From Sphingorhabdus sp. SMR4y (GTDB taxonomy: Bacteria; Pseudomonadota; Alphaproteobacteria; Sphingomonadales; Sphingomonadaceae), in assembly GCF_002218195.1 (NCBI RefSeq), contig NZ_CP022336.1:2289001-2353000 (forward strand): a stretch of 64,000 bases of DNA, given 5' to 3'. The first letter of the stretch is position 1. Each line of letters opens with the position of its first letter. Below are positions 43,367 to 51,013 of the stretch, piece after piece. Under the pieces are notes generated by a model. The model worked only from the letters and a program-made list of their open reading frames with translations. It had not been told where the DNA came from and searched no databases. Both the position numbers and the translations under genes were made by a program.

Positions 43367-43959
43367 GACGGTAAGATACCCCGGATGCGAAGATAGTCCA
43401 GCAGATGCAGAAGCGGCAGACCCATGATCGTGAACTGGCTGCCCTGGATGGCGGAAAAAAGCTGCGCGCCCCTGCCCTCGATTTCATAGCAGCCGACGCA
43501 ATAGCGGATATTGTCCCACTCCGTTTCGACATAATGTTCGATGAAAGTGTCGCTCAATGGCCGCACGGACAGCGTCGCGATATCGACATGGCGCCATAGA
43601 GGCTGGCCCTGTTCGGCGATCACGGCGGCGCTGAACAGCTTGTGCTTGCGGCCGGACAGCAATTTCAGATGGGCCACCGCGTCGGCCTGATCAACGGGCT
43701 TGTCGAGCATGCTGCCGTCTTCAAGCGCCAGCACCTGATCGGCACCCAGCACCAATCCGGCGCCGATCCGCCGCGATAACCGGACCGCCTTGGCCTCGGC
43801 CAGCGCGTCGGCAAGATTGCGGGCGGTCACGCCCTCATCCTTCAAACCGTGCTTGAGCGATTCCTCGTCCACATTGGGGGCTACGGCTTCAACCGCGATA
43901 CCGGCTGCGGTCAGCATGGCCAGTCTCGCCCGGCTTTTCGAGGCCAGTATCAACGGCAT
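43363..43959 (-). CDS. maf: Maf-family nucleotide pyrophosphatase
   Basis: A 198-residue Maf/HAM1-fold nucleotide pyrophosphatase that removes damaged or modified NTPs. Signatures are 'LASKSRARLAMLTAAGI' at the N-terminus and 'LVLGADQVL' in the middle. I choose the ATG at 43959 (MPLILASKS) with GGAG nine bases upstream; an ATG at 43968 sits directly on that GGAG. It is one base from the stop of ppsR, so translation is coupled. Confidence 0.92.
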   Translation of the reverse strand: MPLILASKSRARLAMLTAAGIAVEAVAPNVDEESLKHGLKDEGVTARNLADALAEAKAVRLSRRIGAGLVLGADQVLALEDGSMLDKPVDQADAVAHLKLLSGRKHKLFSAAVIAEQGQPLWRHVDIATLSVRPLSDTFIEHYVETEWDNIRYCVGCYEIEGRGAQLFSAIQGSQFTIMGLPLLHLLDYLRIRGILPS

Positions 43960-43960
43960 T

Positions 43961-44806
43961 TCATGCATCTCCGCCGGCCTTCTGGTCATCCTCGCCTGCA
44001 ACATGGCGTTCGTTATAGAGATTGATGATCGCCGCCGCCGATTCCTCGATCGACCGCCGGGTGACGTCGATCATCGGCCAGCCATTGTCGGCAAACATCC
44101 GCCGTGCATATTGGGTTTCCGCCTTGACCTTGTCTTCGTTCACATAGTCGGTTTCCGGAGCCTGATTCAGCGATAACAGACGGTTGCGCCGGACCTGGAC
44201 CAGCCGCGAGGCACCGGTAATCAGACCGACCACCAGAGGGTTTTTCAGATGAAAAAGAGAATCCGGCGGCGGGGATTCCGGAACGATCGGAATATTGGCG
44301 GTCTTGTAGCCGCGATTGGCGAGATAAATAGAAGTCGGAGTTTTCGACGTACGCGAAACACCCGCCAGCACAATATCGGCTTCTTCCCAGTTTTCCCAGC
44401 CGACCCCGTCGTCATGGGCGATGGTGAACTGGATCGCCTCCACCCGGGCAAAATAGGCGGCATCAAGAATATGCTGCCGTCCCGGCCGCGCCTTGGCTTC
44501 CTGGCCCAGCATATTGGACAGGGCATCGGTGACGGCATCAAGCGCAGGTACCGAGGGCAAACCCAGATGGCGGCATTCGCGTTCCAGCTTGGCACGGATA
44601 TCGCGGTTGACGATGGTGAAAATCACCAGCCCCGGATTATCGGCAACCTCGGCCAATATCCGGTTGAGATGCTTTTCGGAGCGGACCATAGGCCAGAAAT
44701 GCTTGATAATTTCGACACCATCAAACTGGGCCAGTGCCGCTTTCGCGATATTTTCCAGAGTTTCGCCGGTGGAATCCGACAAGAGATGCAGGTGGAGACG
44801 ATTCAT
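43961..44806 (-). CDS. pyruvate, water dikinase regulatory protein (kinase/pyrophosphorylase)
   Basis: A 281-residue DUF299/PPSR family protein that phosphorylates and dephosphorylates PEP synthetase or PPDK. It begins 'MNRLHLHLLSDSTGETLENI', has a P-loop-like 'GVSRTSKTPTSIYLANRGYK' and ends in a charged helix. It is the first gene of the leftward block beside the origin. In Caulobacter an orthologue likewise flanks the origin opposite hemE, supporting the assignment of the adjacent gap as oriC. Confidence 0.94.
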   Translation of the reverse strand: MNRLHLHLLSDSTGETLENIAKAALAQFDGVEIIKHFWPMVRSEKHLNRILAEVADNPGLVIFTIVNRDIRAKLERECRHLGLPSVPALDAVTDALSNMLGQEAKARPGRQHILDAAYFARVEAIQFTIAHDDGVGWENWEEADIVLAGVSRTSKTPTSIYLANRGYKTANIPIVPESPPPDSLFHLKNPLVVGLITGASRLVQVRRNRLLSLNQAPETDYVNEDKVKAETQYARRMFADNGWPMIDVTRRSIEESAAAIINLYNERHVAGEDDQKAGGDA

Positions 44807-44852
44807 GGCCTAAGCTTTGTGATTTCACGGGGGATAAAGCAAGGGATGAAAA

Positions 44853-44861
44853 TGTGGATAA
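44853..44861 (-). promoter_or_regulatory. DnaA box
   Basis: TGTGGATAA on the top strand, i.e. the consensus TTATCCACA on the bottom strand, perfect match. Confidence 0.75.
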
Positions 44862-44897
44862 CCGGTCGGACAATATTCTTCCCCGACGTCCGCAATT

Positions 44898-44906
44898 TCA
44901 TCCACA
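44898..44906 (+). promoter_or_regulatory. DnaA box, one mismatch
   Basis: TCATCCACA, differing from TTATCCACA at the second base, between the two perfect boxes. Confidence 0.55.
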
Positions 44907-44939
44907 GCGGATCAACATTGATCGATTTCATCAACAGTC

Positions 44940-44948
44940 TGTGGATAA
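44940..44948 (-). promoter_or_regulatory. DnaA box
   Basis: TGTGGATAA, a second perfect box in the same orientation as that at 44853 and 87 bp from it. Confidence 0.75.
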
Positions 44949-45035
44949 CGGGGATGACAAATTGGAATCGGTCAAATTTTCATTAACCAGCGCCTGTCAA
45001 TCTGTTTGTAATTGCGGCGCTCGCGGGTTACCGCC

Positions 45036-45044
45036 TTTTCCACG
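45036..45044 (+). promoter_or_regulatory. possible weak DnaA box
   Basis: TTTTCCACG, one base away from the relaxed consensus TTWTNCACA, adjacent to the AT-only tract. Confidence 0.35.
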
Positions 45045-45060
45045 CTCTATCATCAACAAC

Positions 45061-45089
45061 AATCTAATATAATATATAAGATAATATAA
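45061..45089. other. AT-only tract, candidate DNA unwinding element
   Basis: A run of about 30 bases holds only A and T except one C and one G (AATCTAATATAATATATAAG and continuing to the hemE start). It is the most AT-rich spot of the window and lies beside DnaA boxes. It also replaces any ribosome site ahead of hemE. Confidence 0.6.
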
Positions 45090-46141
45090 TGGGTAACCGT
45101 CTCGCTATGCCGAATGGAAATGAATCACAAAAAATTCTCCTGCAGACATTGCTCGGCAAGAAAAGCGACCGGACGCCGGTCTGGCTAATGCGTCAGGCAG
45201 GCCGCTATCTGCCGGAATATCGGGAGTTGCGAGCCAAAAAGGGCGGATTTCTCGAACTGTGCTACGATGCCGATTCAGCGGCCGAGGTCACCTTGCAGCC
45301 GATCAGGCGCTTTGGTTTCGACGGCGCAATCCTGTTTTCCGACATTTTGATCGTGCCCCATGCGATGGGCCAGAAGCTTTGGTTTGAGACGGGGGAAGGG
45401 CCCCGGCTGGCCCCAAGGCTACTGGACGCGTCTTTAAGCTCTCTGGAGGCTGCTCCGGAGCATTTCGAGGCTATTTATGCCACGGTCCGGTCCGTCGCTG
45501 CGCAGCTCGACGACAAAACGACCTTCATGGGCTTTGCCGGAAGTCCGTGGACGATCGCGACCTATATGGTCAACGGCCAGGGCAGCAAGGACCAGGCAGC
45601 CACGCGCCGCTTTGCCTATCGGGATGAAGCGGCTTTCGGCGAGTTGATCGCCGCCATCGTCGACAATACGGTCACCTATTTGCTTGGACAGATCGAGGCC
45701 GGCGTCGATGCGGTGCAACTGTTCGACAGCTGGGCCGGATCCCTCTCGCCAGCGCAATTTGAAAAATGGGTGATCGCGCCCAATGCGGAAATCATAGCAC
45801 GGCTGAAGGCGGTTCATCCCGATTTTCCGATTATCGGATTTCCGAAAGGCGCGGGTGCCAAACTGGTCGCTTATGCCCGCGAAACCGGTGCGGATGCGAT
45901 TGGTCTTGATGAAACCGTGGACCCCGTCTGGGCGCATGACAATCTGCCGGCGTCGCTTCCGCTGCAGGGCAATCTCGATCCGCTGGCCCTGATCGCCGGG
46001 GGCACCGCGCTCGAACAATCGGTCCGTCACATCCTTCAGGTTTTTGAAGATCGTCCGCATATTTTCAATCTCGGTCACGGGATTTTGCCGGACACGCCCA
46101 TTGAACATGTTGAAAAGCTGCTTACACTTGTGAGGCAATGA
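45089..46141 (+). CDS. hemE: uroporphyrinogen decarboxylase
   Basis: A 350-residue TIM-barrel enzyme decarboxylating uroporphyrinogen III to coproporphyrinogen III in heme synthesis. The signature 'PVWLMRQAGRYLPEYRELR' lies near residues 30-48, and 'GFAGSPWTIATYMVNGQGSK' is also family-typical. The ATG at 45089 falls in the AT-only tract and has no ribosome site; ATG at 45107 (MPNGNESQK) is an alternative. It is followed by hemJ with a four-base overlap. Location next to the origin agrees with Caulobacter. Confidence 0.97.
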   Translation: MGNRLAMPNGNESQKILLQTLLGKKSDRTPVWLMRQAGRYLPEYRELRAKKGGFLELCYDADSAAEVTLQPIRRFGFDGAILFSDILIVPHAMGQKLWFETGEGPRLAPRLLDASLSSLEAAPEHFEAIYATVRSVAAQLDDKTTFMGFAGSPWTIATYMVNGQGSKDQAATRRFAYRDEAAFGELIAAIVDNTVTYLLGQIEAGVDAVQLFDSWAGSLSPAQFEKWVIAPNAEIIARLKAVHPDFPIIGFPKGAGAKLVAYARETGADAIGLDETVDPVWAHDNLPASLPLQGNLDPLALIAGGTALEQSVRHILQVFEDRPHIFNLGHGILPDTPIEHVEKLLTLVRQ

Positions 46142-46581
46142 ATGAAATTCTGTCCATGCTCTATCTCTGGTTGAAATCGGCCCATCTGATCTTCGTGATC
46201 TTCTGGATGGCCGGGCTGTTCATGATGCCGCGTTTCTTCGTCTATCATCAGGAAACCGCCGTCGGTTCCGAAGAGGACGGGAAATGGATCGAGCGCGAGG
46301 GCAAGCTGCGCAAGATCATTCTCAACCCGTCTTTGATCATCGTCTGGGTGATCGGATTGGCGCTCGCCTATAATATCGGGGCGTTCAGCCAGGGCTGGTT
46401 TCACGCCAAATTGCTCGTGGTGCTGGCGCTGACAGGCTATCATGGCTGGATGATGGGCTATCTGAAAAAGCTGGCCAGAGGCGAGCGGACGATGACTGAC
46501 AAGGCGCTGCGGCTGGTCAATGAAGTGCCGGGTATCACTGCGGCGATCATTGTCATACTGGTGATCGTCAAGCCCTTCTGA
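46138..46581 (+). CDS. hemJ: protoporphyrinogen IX oxidase HemJ
   Basis: A 147-residue membrane protein with four hydrophobic helices. The conserved His in 'LKSAHLIFVIFWMAGLFMMP' and 'RFFVYHQE' mark HemJ, the protoporphyrinogen oxidase of many alphaproteobacteria and cyanobacteria, which lack HemG/HemY. Its overlap with hemE supports a shared heme operon. Two hairpins follow the stop, the second of which is a candidate terminator. Confidence 0.93.
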   Translation: MNEILSMLYLWLKSAHLIFVIFWMAGLFMMPRFFVYHQETAVGSEEDGKWIEREGKLRKIILNPSLIIVWVIGLALAYNIGAFSQGWFHAKLLVVLALTGYHGWMMGYLKKLARGERTMTDKALRLVNEVPGITAAIIVILVIVKPF

Positions 46582-46591
46582 TCAGGTTTTG

Positions 46592-46620
46592 TTGACAGCG
46601 AAATCACAAAGGCGTAATTA
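46592..46620 (+). promoter_or_regulatory. sigma-70-type promoter of rho
   Basis: TTGACA at 46592-46597, a 17-base spacer, and TAATTA at 46615-46620, an excellent housekeeping promoter. A start near 46627 would give a 100-base leader before rho. The -10 box lies inside a 16-bp inverted repeat GGCGT-AATTAG-ACGCC (46611-46626). Confidence 0.65.
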
Positions 46621-46628
46621 GACGCCAA

Positions 46629-46648
46629 AGCCCGTCCGGGCTAATTTT
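46629..46648 (+). terminator. hairpin: hemJ terminator or 5' end structure of rho mRNA
   Basis: AGCCCG-TC-CGGGCT followed by AATTTT. It lies 48 bases after the hemJ stop and directly at the predicted start of the rho transcript, so it may end the heme operon, stabilise the rho leader, or both. Confidence 0.5.
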
Positions 46649-46727
46649 CATGTGAATCGAAGACAGCACGCAGCTGCGCACATGCAGAATTGACAAATGA
46701 CCTCCTGACATTTTTGGATAATCCTCC

Positions 46728-47984
46728 ATGCATTTAAAAGAATTAAAAGAAAAATCGCCCGCCGATCTGGTCTCTATGGCTGAAGAGCTGGGCGTCGAGG
46801 GTGCTTCCACCCTGCGCAAACAGGATCTGATGTTCGCGATCCTCAAGGAACTGGCGGACAATGACGAGCAGATCATGGGCGTCGGCACGATCGAGGTGCT
46901 GACCGACGGGTTTGGCTTCCTGCGTTCGCCGGATGCCAATTATCTGGCCGGTCCCGATGATATTTACGTCTCTCCCAACCAGGTTCGCAAATTCGGCCTG
47001 CGCACCGGTGATACCGTCGAAGGCGAAATCCGCGCACCGCGCGACGGCGAGCGCTATTTTGCGCTGACCAAATTGACCTCGATCAATTTCGACGATCCGG
47101 ACGCGGTCCGCCACCGGGTCAATTTCGACAATCTTACACCGCTGTATCCGGACGAGAAGCTCAAGCTCGACAGTCTCGATCCGACCGAGAAGGACAAGTC
47201 CGCCCGGGTGATCGATATTATCTCGCCGCAGGGCAAGGGCCAGCGCGCCCTGATCGTGGCACCGCCACGGACCGGTAAGACCGTGCTGCTGCAGAATATT
47301 GCCAAGGCGATCACCGACAATCATCCGGAAGTCTATCTGCTGGTCCTGCTGATCGACGAACGGCCGGAAGAAGTCACCGACATGCAGCGTTCGGTGAAGG
47401 GCGAAGTGATCAGCTCGACCTTTGACGAACCCGCCACCCGCCACGTGCAGGTGGCTGAAATGGTGATCGAAAAAGCCAAGCGTCTGGTGGAGCACAAGCA
47501 TGATGTCGTGATCCTGCTCGACTCGATCACCCGTCTCGGCCGCGCCTATAACACTGTCGTACCAAGCTCCGGCAAGGTGCTGACCGGTGGTGTCGACGCC
47601 AATGCATTGCAGCGGCCGAAGCGTTTCTTCGGTGCAGCGCGAAATATCGAGGAAGGCGGTTCGCTGTCGATCATCGCCACCGCACTGATCGATACCGGCA
47701 GCCGGATGGACGAGGTTATCTTCGAAGAATTCAAGGGTACCGGCAACTCGGAAATCGTGCTTGACCGGAAAGTCGCCGACAAGCGTATCTTCCCGGCACT
47801 CGATGTCGGCAAGTCCGGCACCCGCAAGGAAGAGCTGCTGGTCGAGGACGAGAAGCTCAAGAAAATGTGGGTATTGCGCCGTATTCTCATGCAAATGGGC
47901 ACGATCGACGCGATGGAATTCCTGCTCGACAAGATGAAGGACAGCAAGTCCAACGACGATTTCTTCGACAGTATGAACCAGTAG
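46728..47984 (+). CDS. rho: transcription termination factor Rho
   Basis: A 418-residue hexameric RNA helicase. The N-terminal '[20 protein letters not shown]' and '[20 protein letters not shown]' form the RNA-binding domain, Walker A is '[12 protein letters not shown]' (about 178-189), Walker B ends '[16 protein letters not shown]' and the R-loop region 'SGTRKEELL' is present. Normal alphaproteobacterial length. Transcribed from its own promoter downstream of hemJ; rho is often autoregulated by termination in its leader. Confidence 0.98.
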   Translation: MHLKELKEKSPADLVSMAEELGVEGASTLRKQDLMFAILKELADNDEQIMGVGTIEVLTDGFGFLRSPDANYLAGPDDIYVSPNQVRKFGLRTGDTVEGEIRAPRDGERYFALTKLTSINFDDPDAVRHRVNFDNLTPLYPDEKLKLDSLDPTEKDKSARVIDIISPQGKGQRALIVAPPRTGKTVLLQNIAKAITDNHPEVYLLVLLIDERPEEVTDMQRSVKGEVISSTFDEPATRHVQVAEMVIEKAKRLVEHKHDVVILLDSITRLGRAYNTVVPSSGKVLTGGVDANALQRPKRFFGAARNIEEGGSLSIIATALIDTGSRMDEVIFEEFKGTGNSEIVLDRKVADKRIFPALDVGKSGTRKEELLVEDEKLKKMWVLRRILMQMGTIDAMEFLLDKMKDSKSNDDFFDSMNQ

Positions 47985-48003
47985 AACCGACCGCGTTGTC
48001 CCG

Positions 48004-48303
48004 GTGATTTTGGAACATGCCTTATTGCAGGTTCGACCGGGGCAATCCAAAGCTTTTGAAGCGGCGATGGGGCAAGCCAGATCGATCATTGCGCGGCAGA
48101 CGGGTTTCCACTCGATCGAGGTTCGACCGGAATCAGGGAACCCGGAGCGATATTTGTTGTTGGTGACATGGGACCGGATGGAATCGCATCGCAACGGATT
48201 TCGCCGGTCCGGAGATTATCAGCGCTGGCGCGCCTTGCTCCACGCTTTTTACGACCCGATGCCCGAGATAGCTTATTACGGAGCGAGTATTTTCGATGAT
48301 TGA
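48004..48303 (+). CDS. antibiotic biosynthesis monooxygenase domain protein
   Basis: A 99-residue ferredoxin-like ABM-fold protein: 'LEHALLQVRPGQSKAFEAAM', 'IIARQTGFHSIEVRPESGNP' and 'YLLLVTWDRMESHRNGFRRS' with the W-x-x-x-x-x-H-x-x-x-F pattern seen in quinol monooxygenase-like proteins (YgiN/HmoB). The start is the GTG at 48004. It overlaps terC by eight bases. Substrate unknown. Confidence 0.83.
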   Translation: MILEHALLQVRPGQSKAFEAAMGQARSIIARQTGFHSIEVRPESGNPERYLLLVTWDRMESHRNGFRRSGDYQRWRALLHAFYDPMPEIAYYGASIFDD

Positions 48304-49021
48304 CCTGATTTCCATCTTTTCCGCCGCCGCCTCGGGGCTCGGTTCGCCTGCCGACATCTGGCAAGCGATCCTCACCGATTTTGCGAAGATCGGCACCCCA
48401 GAAGCGCTAGCAGCATTCGGCCAGGTCATCCTGATCGATCTGGTGTTTGCGGCCGACAATGCGATTGTGGTCGGCGCGCTGGCTGGCGGACTACCGGCGG
48501 AGCAACGGCGCAAGGTCATCCTGATCGGTATCGGCGCGGCTCTGGTATTGCGGATATTGTTCGCGCTGATCGTGGTGCAGCTGCTGCAGATTGTTGGTCT
48601 GGTGCTGGCTGGTGGTTTGCTGCTGCTCTGGGTTGCATGGAATTTTTACCGCGAGATTTTCCACGAAGGAGAATCCGCCGGTTCGCCCGAGATCGAGGGC
48701 GATGAGCATAGCGGCATCAAGTCAGGCAAGACTTTCTGGGCCGCCGCCTGGGCGGTGATGGCCGCAGACGTCTCGATGAGCCTCGACAATGTGCTCGGCG
48801 TCGCGGGTGCCGCCCGCGAACATCCCGGCATTCTGGTGATCGGTCTGATACTGTCTGTCGCGTTGATGGGTCTGGCGGCCAATGTCATCGCCAAATATAT
48901 CGAGCGCTACAAATGGATCGCCTATCTGGGTCTGGCGGTGATCGTCTATGTCGCCGGCAAGATGATCTATTCCGGACTGATGGGTGATGAGCAGACGATC
49001 GGGGTGCTGACGCTGTTTTGA
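48296..49021 (+). CDS. TerC/YjbE family membrane protein
   Basis: A 241-residue membrane protein with seven or so helices. The TerC motif 'IDLVFAADNAIVVGALAGGL' near residue 45-64 and the second acidic motif 'VSMSLDNVLGVAGAA' carry the conserved D-N pairs, which bind metal ions. YjbE-type members export manganese or serve in exoenzyme metallation. It is coupled to the upstream ABM gene and followed by a DUF2007-like gene. Confidence 0.9.
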   Translation: MIDLISIFSAAASGLGSPADIWQAILTDFAKIGTPEALAAFGQVILIDLVFAADNAIVVGALAGGLPAEQRRKVILIGIGAALVLRILFALIVVQLLQIVGLVLAGGLLLLWVAWNFYREIFHEGESAGSPEIEGDEHSGIKSGKTFWAAAWAVMAADVSMSLDNVLGVAGAAREHPGILVIGLILSVALMGLAANVIAKYIERYKWIAYLGLAVIVYVAGKMIYSGLMGDEQTIGVLTLF

Positions 49022-49074
49022 AGATTGTTGAACCAGGTTTAATATTCCAATAGTCTTTGGTCGTGTCAGACCAA

Positions 49075-49494
49075 ATGATCCCGATCGCCATTATTAATTC
49101 CCGAAGCGAAACCATGGTTGTCGCGTCGTTGCTGGATGCAGCGGGAATATTGGTTCATATTGGCGGATATAACCATGCTTCAGTGTCGATCTATCCGCTC
49201 GCACTGGGTGGATTTCGATTGACGGTTCCAGCGTTTCAACATGCCCAGGCCAGTGCAGTCATTCTCGATACTCCCGGACTTGGCGAGTTCAGCTACAGTT
49301 ATGGTTTGCGACGTGCAGTGGTTAAATTCCTGCTACTTTGGGTCGGTATCATCTCCTTTCTGGCCATTCCCTGGATTCTTTACGATCCGGAATTCTGGCA
49401 TCCAAGCCTTGCCATCGCGCTTTCTGTTTTGGGGATTCCGGTTAATCCGCAGGGCCGCAGCGAATATTTTCTTGATGTAAGCGGAGAAGCTTAA
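49075..49494 (+). CDS. DUF2007-like protein with C-terminal membrane helices
   Basis: A 139-residue protein. Its first part 'RSETMVVASLLDAAGILVHI' and 'LGGFRLTVPAFQHAQASAVI' resembles the DUF2007/'putative signal transducing' fold. Two hydrophobic helices ('AVVKFLLLWVGIISFLAIPWI', shown as 'VVKFLLLWVGIISFLAIPW', and 'SLAIALSVLGIPVNP') follow. GTG at 49063 is an alternative start; none has a clear ribosome site. The sequence is more AT-rich than its neighbours. Family assignment is tentative and no role is known. Confidence 0.55.
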   Translation: MIPIAIINSRSETMVVASLLDAAGILVHIGGYNHASVSIYPLALGGFRLTVPAFQHAQASAVILDTPGLGEFSYSYGLRRAVVKFLLLWVGIISFLAIPWILYDPEFWHPSLAIALSVLGIPVNPQGRSEYFLDVSGEA

Positions 49495-49892
49495 CCCTTC
49501 ATCTTCTCCAGCATCTTGCCCATTTCTTCCCAGACCTTGTTGATCGCCTTGAGCGGCCGGACGATCACCTTGAAATCCTGAATCTTGCCGTCCTCATTCC
49601 AGCTGATGATATCGACGCCGTTGACCTGGATCCCGTCGAGCTCCAGTTCAAACTCCAGCATCGCCATATTCTGCGATTCATCGACGATTTCGCGGACATA
49701 GCGGAAGCTGTCATTGGCCAGCACCAGGTCAGCGGCGCTGAGATAGGCGACGACCATCGGCTTGCCGACTTGCGGTGTGTGGACAACCGGTGAATGGAAA
49801 ACGGCATCATCGGCGATCTGATCGGCCAGATCGGTTCCGGTCTTGTCTTTGAAATGGTCGTGCCAGACTTTCAGATTGGCGCGTGCATTCAT
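49491..49892 (-). CDS. NTF2-like / SnoaL-like fold protein
   Basis: A 133-residue NTF2-like protein: 'LADQIADDAVFHSPVVHTPQ' and 'WNEDGKIQDFKVIVRPLKAI' (the W-x-x-D-G-x-I-x-x-F/W-x-V pattern). Such cones bind small hydrophobic ligands. It overlaps the dienelactone hydrolase gene by four bases, and both run leftward. Substrate unknown. Confidence 0.8.
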   Translation of the reverse strand: MNARANLKVWHDHFKDKTGTDLADQIADDAVFHSPVVHTPQVGKPMVVAYLSAADLVLANDSFRYVREIVDESQNMAMLEFELELDGIQVNGVDIISWNEDGKIQDFKVIVRPLKAINKVWEEMGKMLEKMKG

Positions 49893-50587
49893 GCCAGATG
49901 CTCGGCGAAAAAGGCTTCGGTGCGGTTGTCGGCCAATGTTGCGGCTGCTTCATCGCGGCGCTCGCCGAACTCGGCGGCAAAGCCGTGATCGAGGCCGTCA
50001 TAATCGTGCAGCGTCACTTTCGGGTGGTCGTCCAGACCCGCGTGCATCGCGGCCTGCGCATCGGCGGGCACAAAGCCGTCCGCGGTGGGGATATGCAGCA
50101 TTACTTCATGGGCGATCGCCTGTTTTTCGCTCAGCAGGCCGTCGATGCCGACGCCATAATAGCCGACAGAGGCCCTTATATCGGTGCGGCAGGCGGTCAT
50201 GAACGCCAGGCGACCGCCGAGGCAGTAACCGACGCAGCCGACCTTGTGGCTGCCAATGCTGTTCTGGGCAAAATGGATGACCGCTTCAATGTCGCGAATG
50301 CCCTGATCTTGATCAAATTTGCCCATGAGATCCAGCGCCTGCTGGAATTGAGCTTCGACGTCGGCGTCGAGATCGGTGCCTTCGTTGATCCGCCAGAACA
50401 GGTCCGGGGCAATCGCGAGATAGCCTTTGCTGGCCCAGTGATCGCATTTAGCCCTGATCCCCTTGTTGACGCCGAATATTTCCTGAATGACGATGATCGC
50501 GGCGCTGATCTCGCCCTGAGGTCGGGCGATATAGCAGGGGAATTCAGCGTCTCCGCTCAGTGTCTTGATTTGTTCCATCGCGCCCAT
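49889..50587 (-). CDS. dienelactone hydrolase family protein
   Basis: A 232-residue alpha/beta hydrolase. The nucleophile is a Cys in 'GCVGYCLGGRLAF' (dienelactone-hydrolase type G-x-C-x-G-G), and the catalytic His sits in 'YDGLDHGFA' near the C-terminus; 'IIVIQEIFGVN' carries the conserved Glu. Possible role in aromatic or lactone catabolism, but no pathway genes are nearby. Co-transcribed with the NTF2-like gene; divergent from the DUF6489 gene. Confidence 0.9.
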   Translation of the reverse strand: MGAMEQIKTLSGDAEFPCYIARPQGEISAAIIVIQEIFGVNKGIRAKCDHWASKGYLAIAPDLFWRINEGTDLDADVEAQFQQALDLMGKFDQDQGIRDIEAVIHFAQNSIGSHKVGCVGYCLGGRLAFMTACRTDIRASVGYYGVGIDGLLSEKQAIAHEVMLHIPTADGFVPADAQAAMHAGLDDHPKVTLHDYDGLDHGFAAEFGERRDEAAATLADNRTEAFFAEHLA

Positions 50588-50719
50588 CGTTTCAGCTCCT
50601 TTGCATCATCACTTGATTCTTTGGCTACATTATCCCCATATCAGCTTCAGACAAGGTGGAACAACAACCTGTTGAGTGAGGGGGGAACTCGCTGCGACGG
50701 TCAAACAGAGGAAATCATA

Positions 50720-50995
50720 ATGAAAGTTACCGTTGAACTGGATTGCACACCGGAAGAGGCGCGCCGCCTGATCGGACTGCCGGACGTGGCGAAACTGAAC
50801 GAAAGCTATGTGCAGGAAATGTCGAAATTCCTGCAAGGTGCAAATTCGGTCGAGCAGCTGCAGAATTTCACCAAGATTATTGCGCCGATGGGAGAAGCAG
50901 GCCTGAAAATGTTTTCCTCCTTCCTGACCGGCGCCATGGGCGCGGCATCGGGTGGTGGAAAATCATCGACGTCGACCAAGAAAAAATCGGACTAG
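50720..50995 (+). CDS. DUF6489 family protein
   Basis: A 91-residue protein starting 'MKVTVELDCTPEEARRLIGL', with helical 'EMSKFLQGANSVEQLQNF' and a Gly/Ser/Lys-rich tail. I recognise the N-terminal pattern from the alphaproteobacterial DUF6489 family. GAGGAA lies about seven bases before the ATG at 50720; a long open frame reaching upstream over the hydrolase gene is a shadow. It ends 18 bases before mnmE. Function unknown. Confidence 0.75.
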   Translation: MKVTVELDCTPEEARRLIGLPDVAKLNESYVQEMSKFLQGANSVEQLQNFTKIIAPMGEAGLKMFSSFLTGAMGAASGGGKSSTSTKKKSD

Positions 50996-51013
50996 CGCCC
51001 AATTACAGCCATC

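Larger units (their letters stand above)
44807..45090. other. predicted chromosomal origin of replication (oriC)
   Basis: A roughly 280-bp gap lies between a DUF299 gene and hemE, transcribed away from each other, which is the alphaproteobacterial origin location. It contains two perfect DnaA boxes (TGTGGATAA), a one-mismatch box, a second degenerate box, an AT-only tract at 45061-45089, and one GANTC methylation site at 44965-44969. Gene polarity switches here: leftward to about 39 kb, rightward to about 61 kb. Not proven; no skew calculation was possible. Confidence 0.8.

Noticed and set aside
44986-45001. CtrA-type TTAA-N7-TTAA site in the origin gap
   Set aside because: Only one TTAA half is present at this place; the second half is missing.
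46743-48194. 483-codon open frame antisense to rho
   Set aside because: Shadow of rho; no ribosome site or domain.
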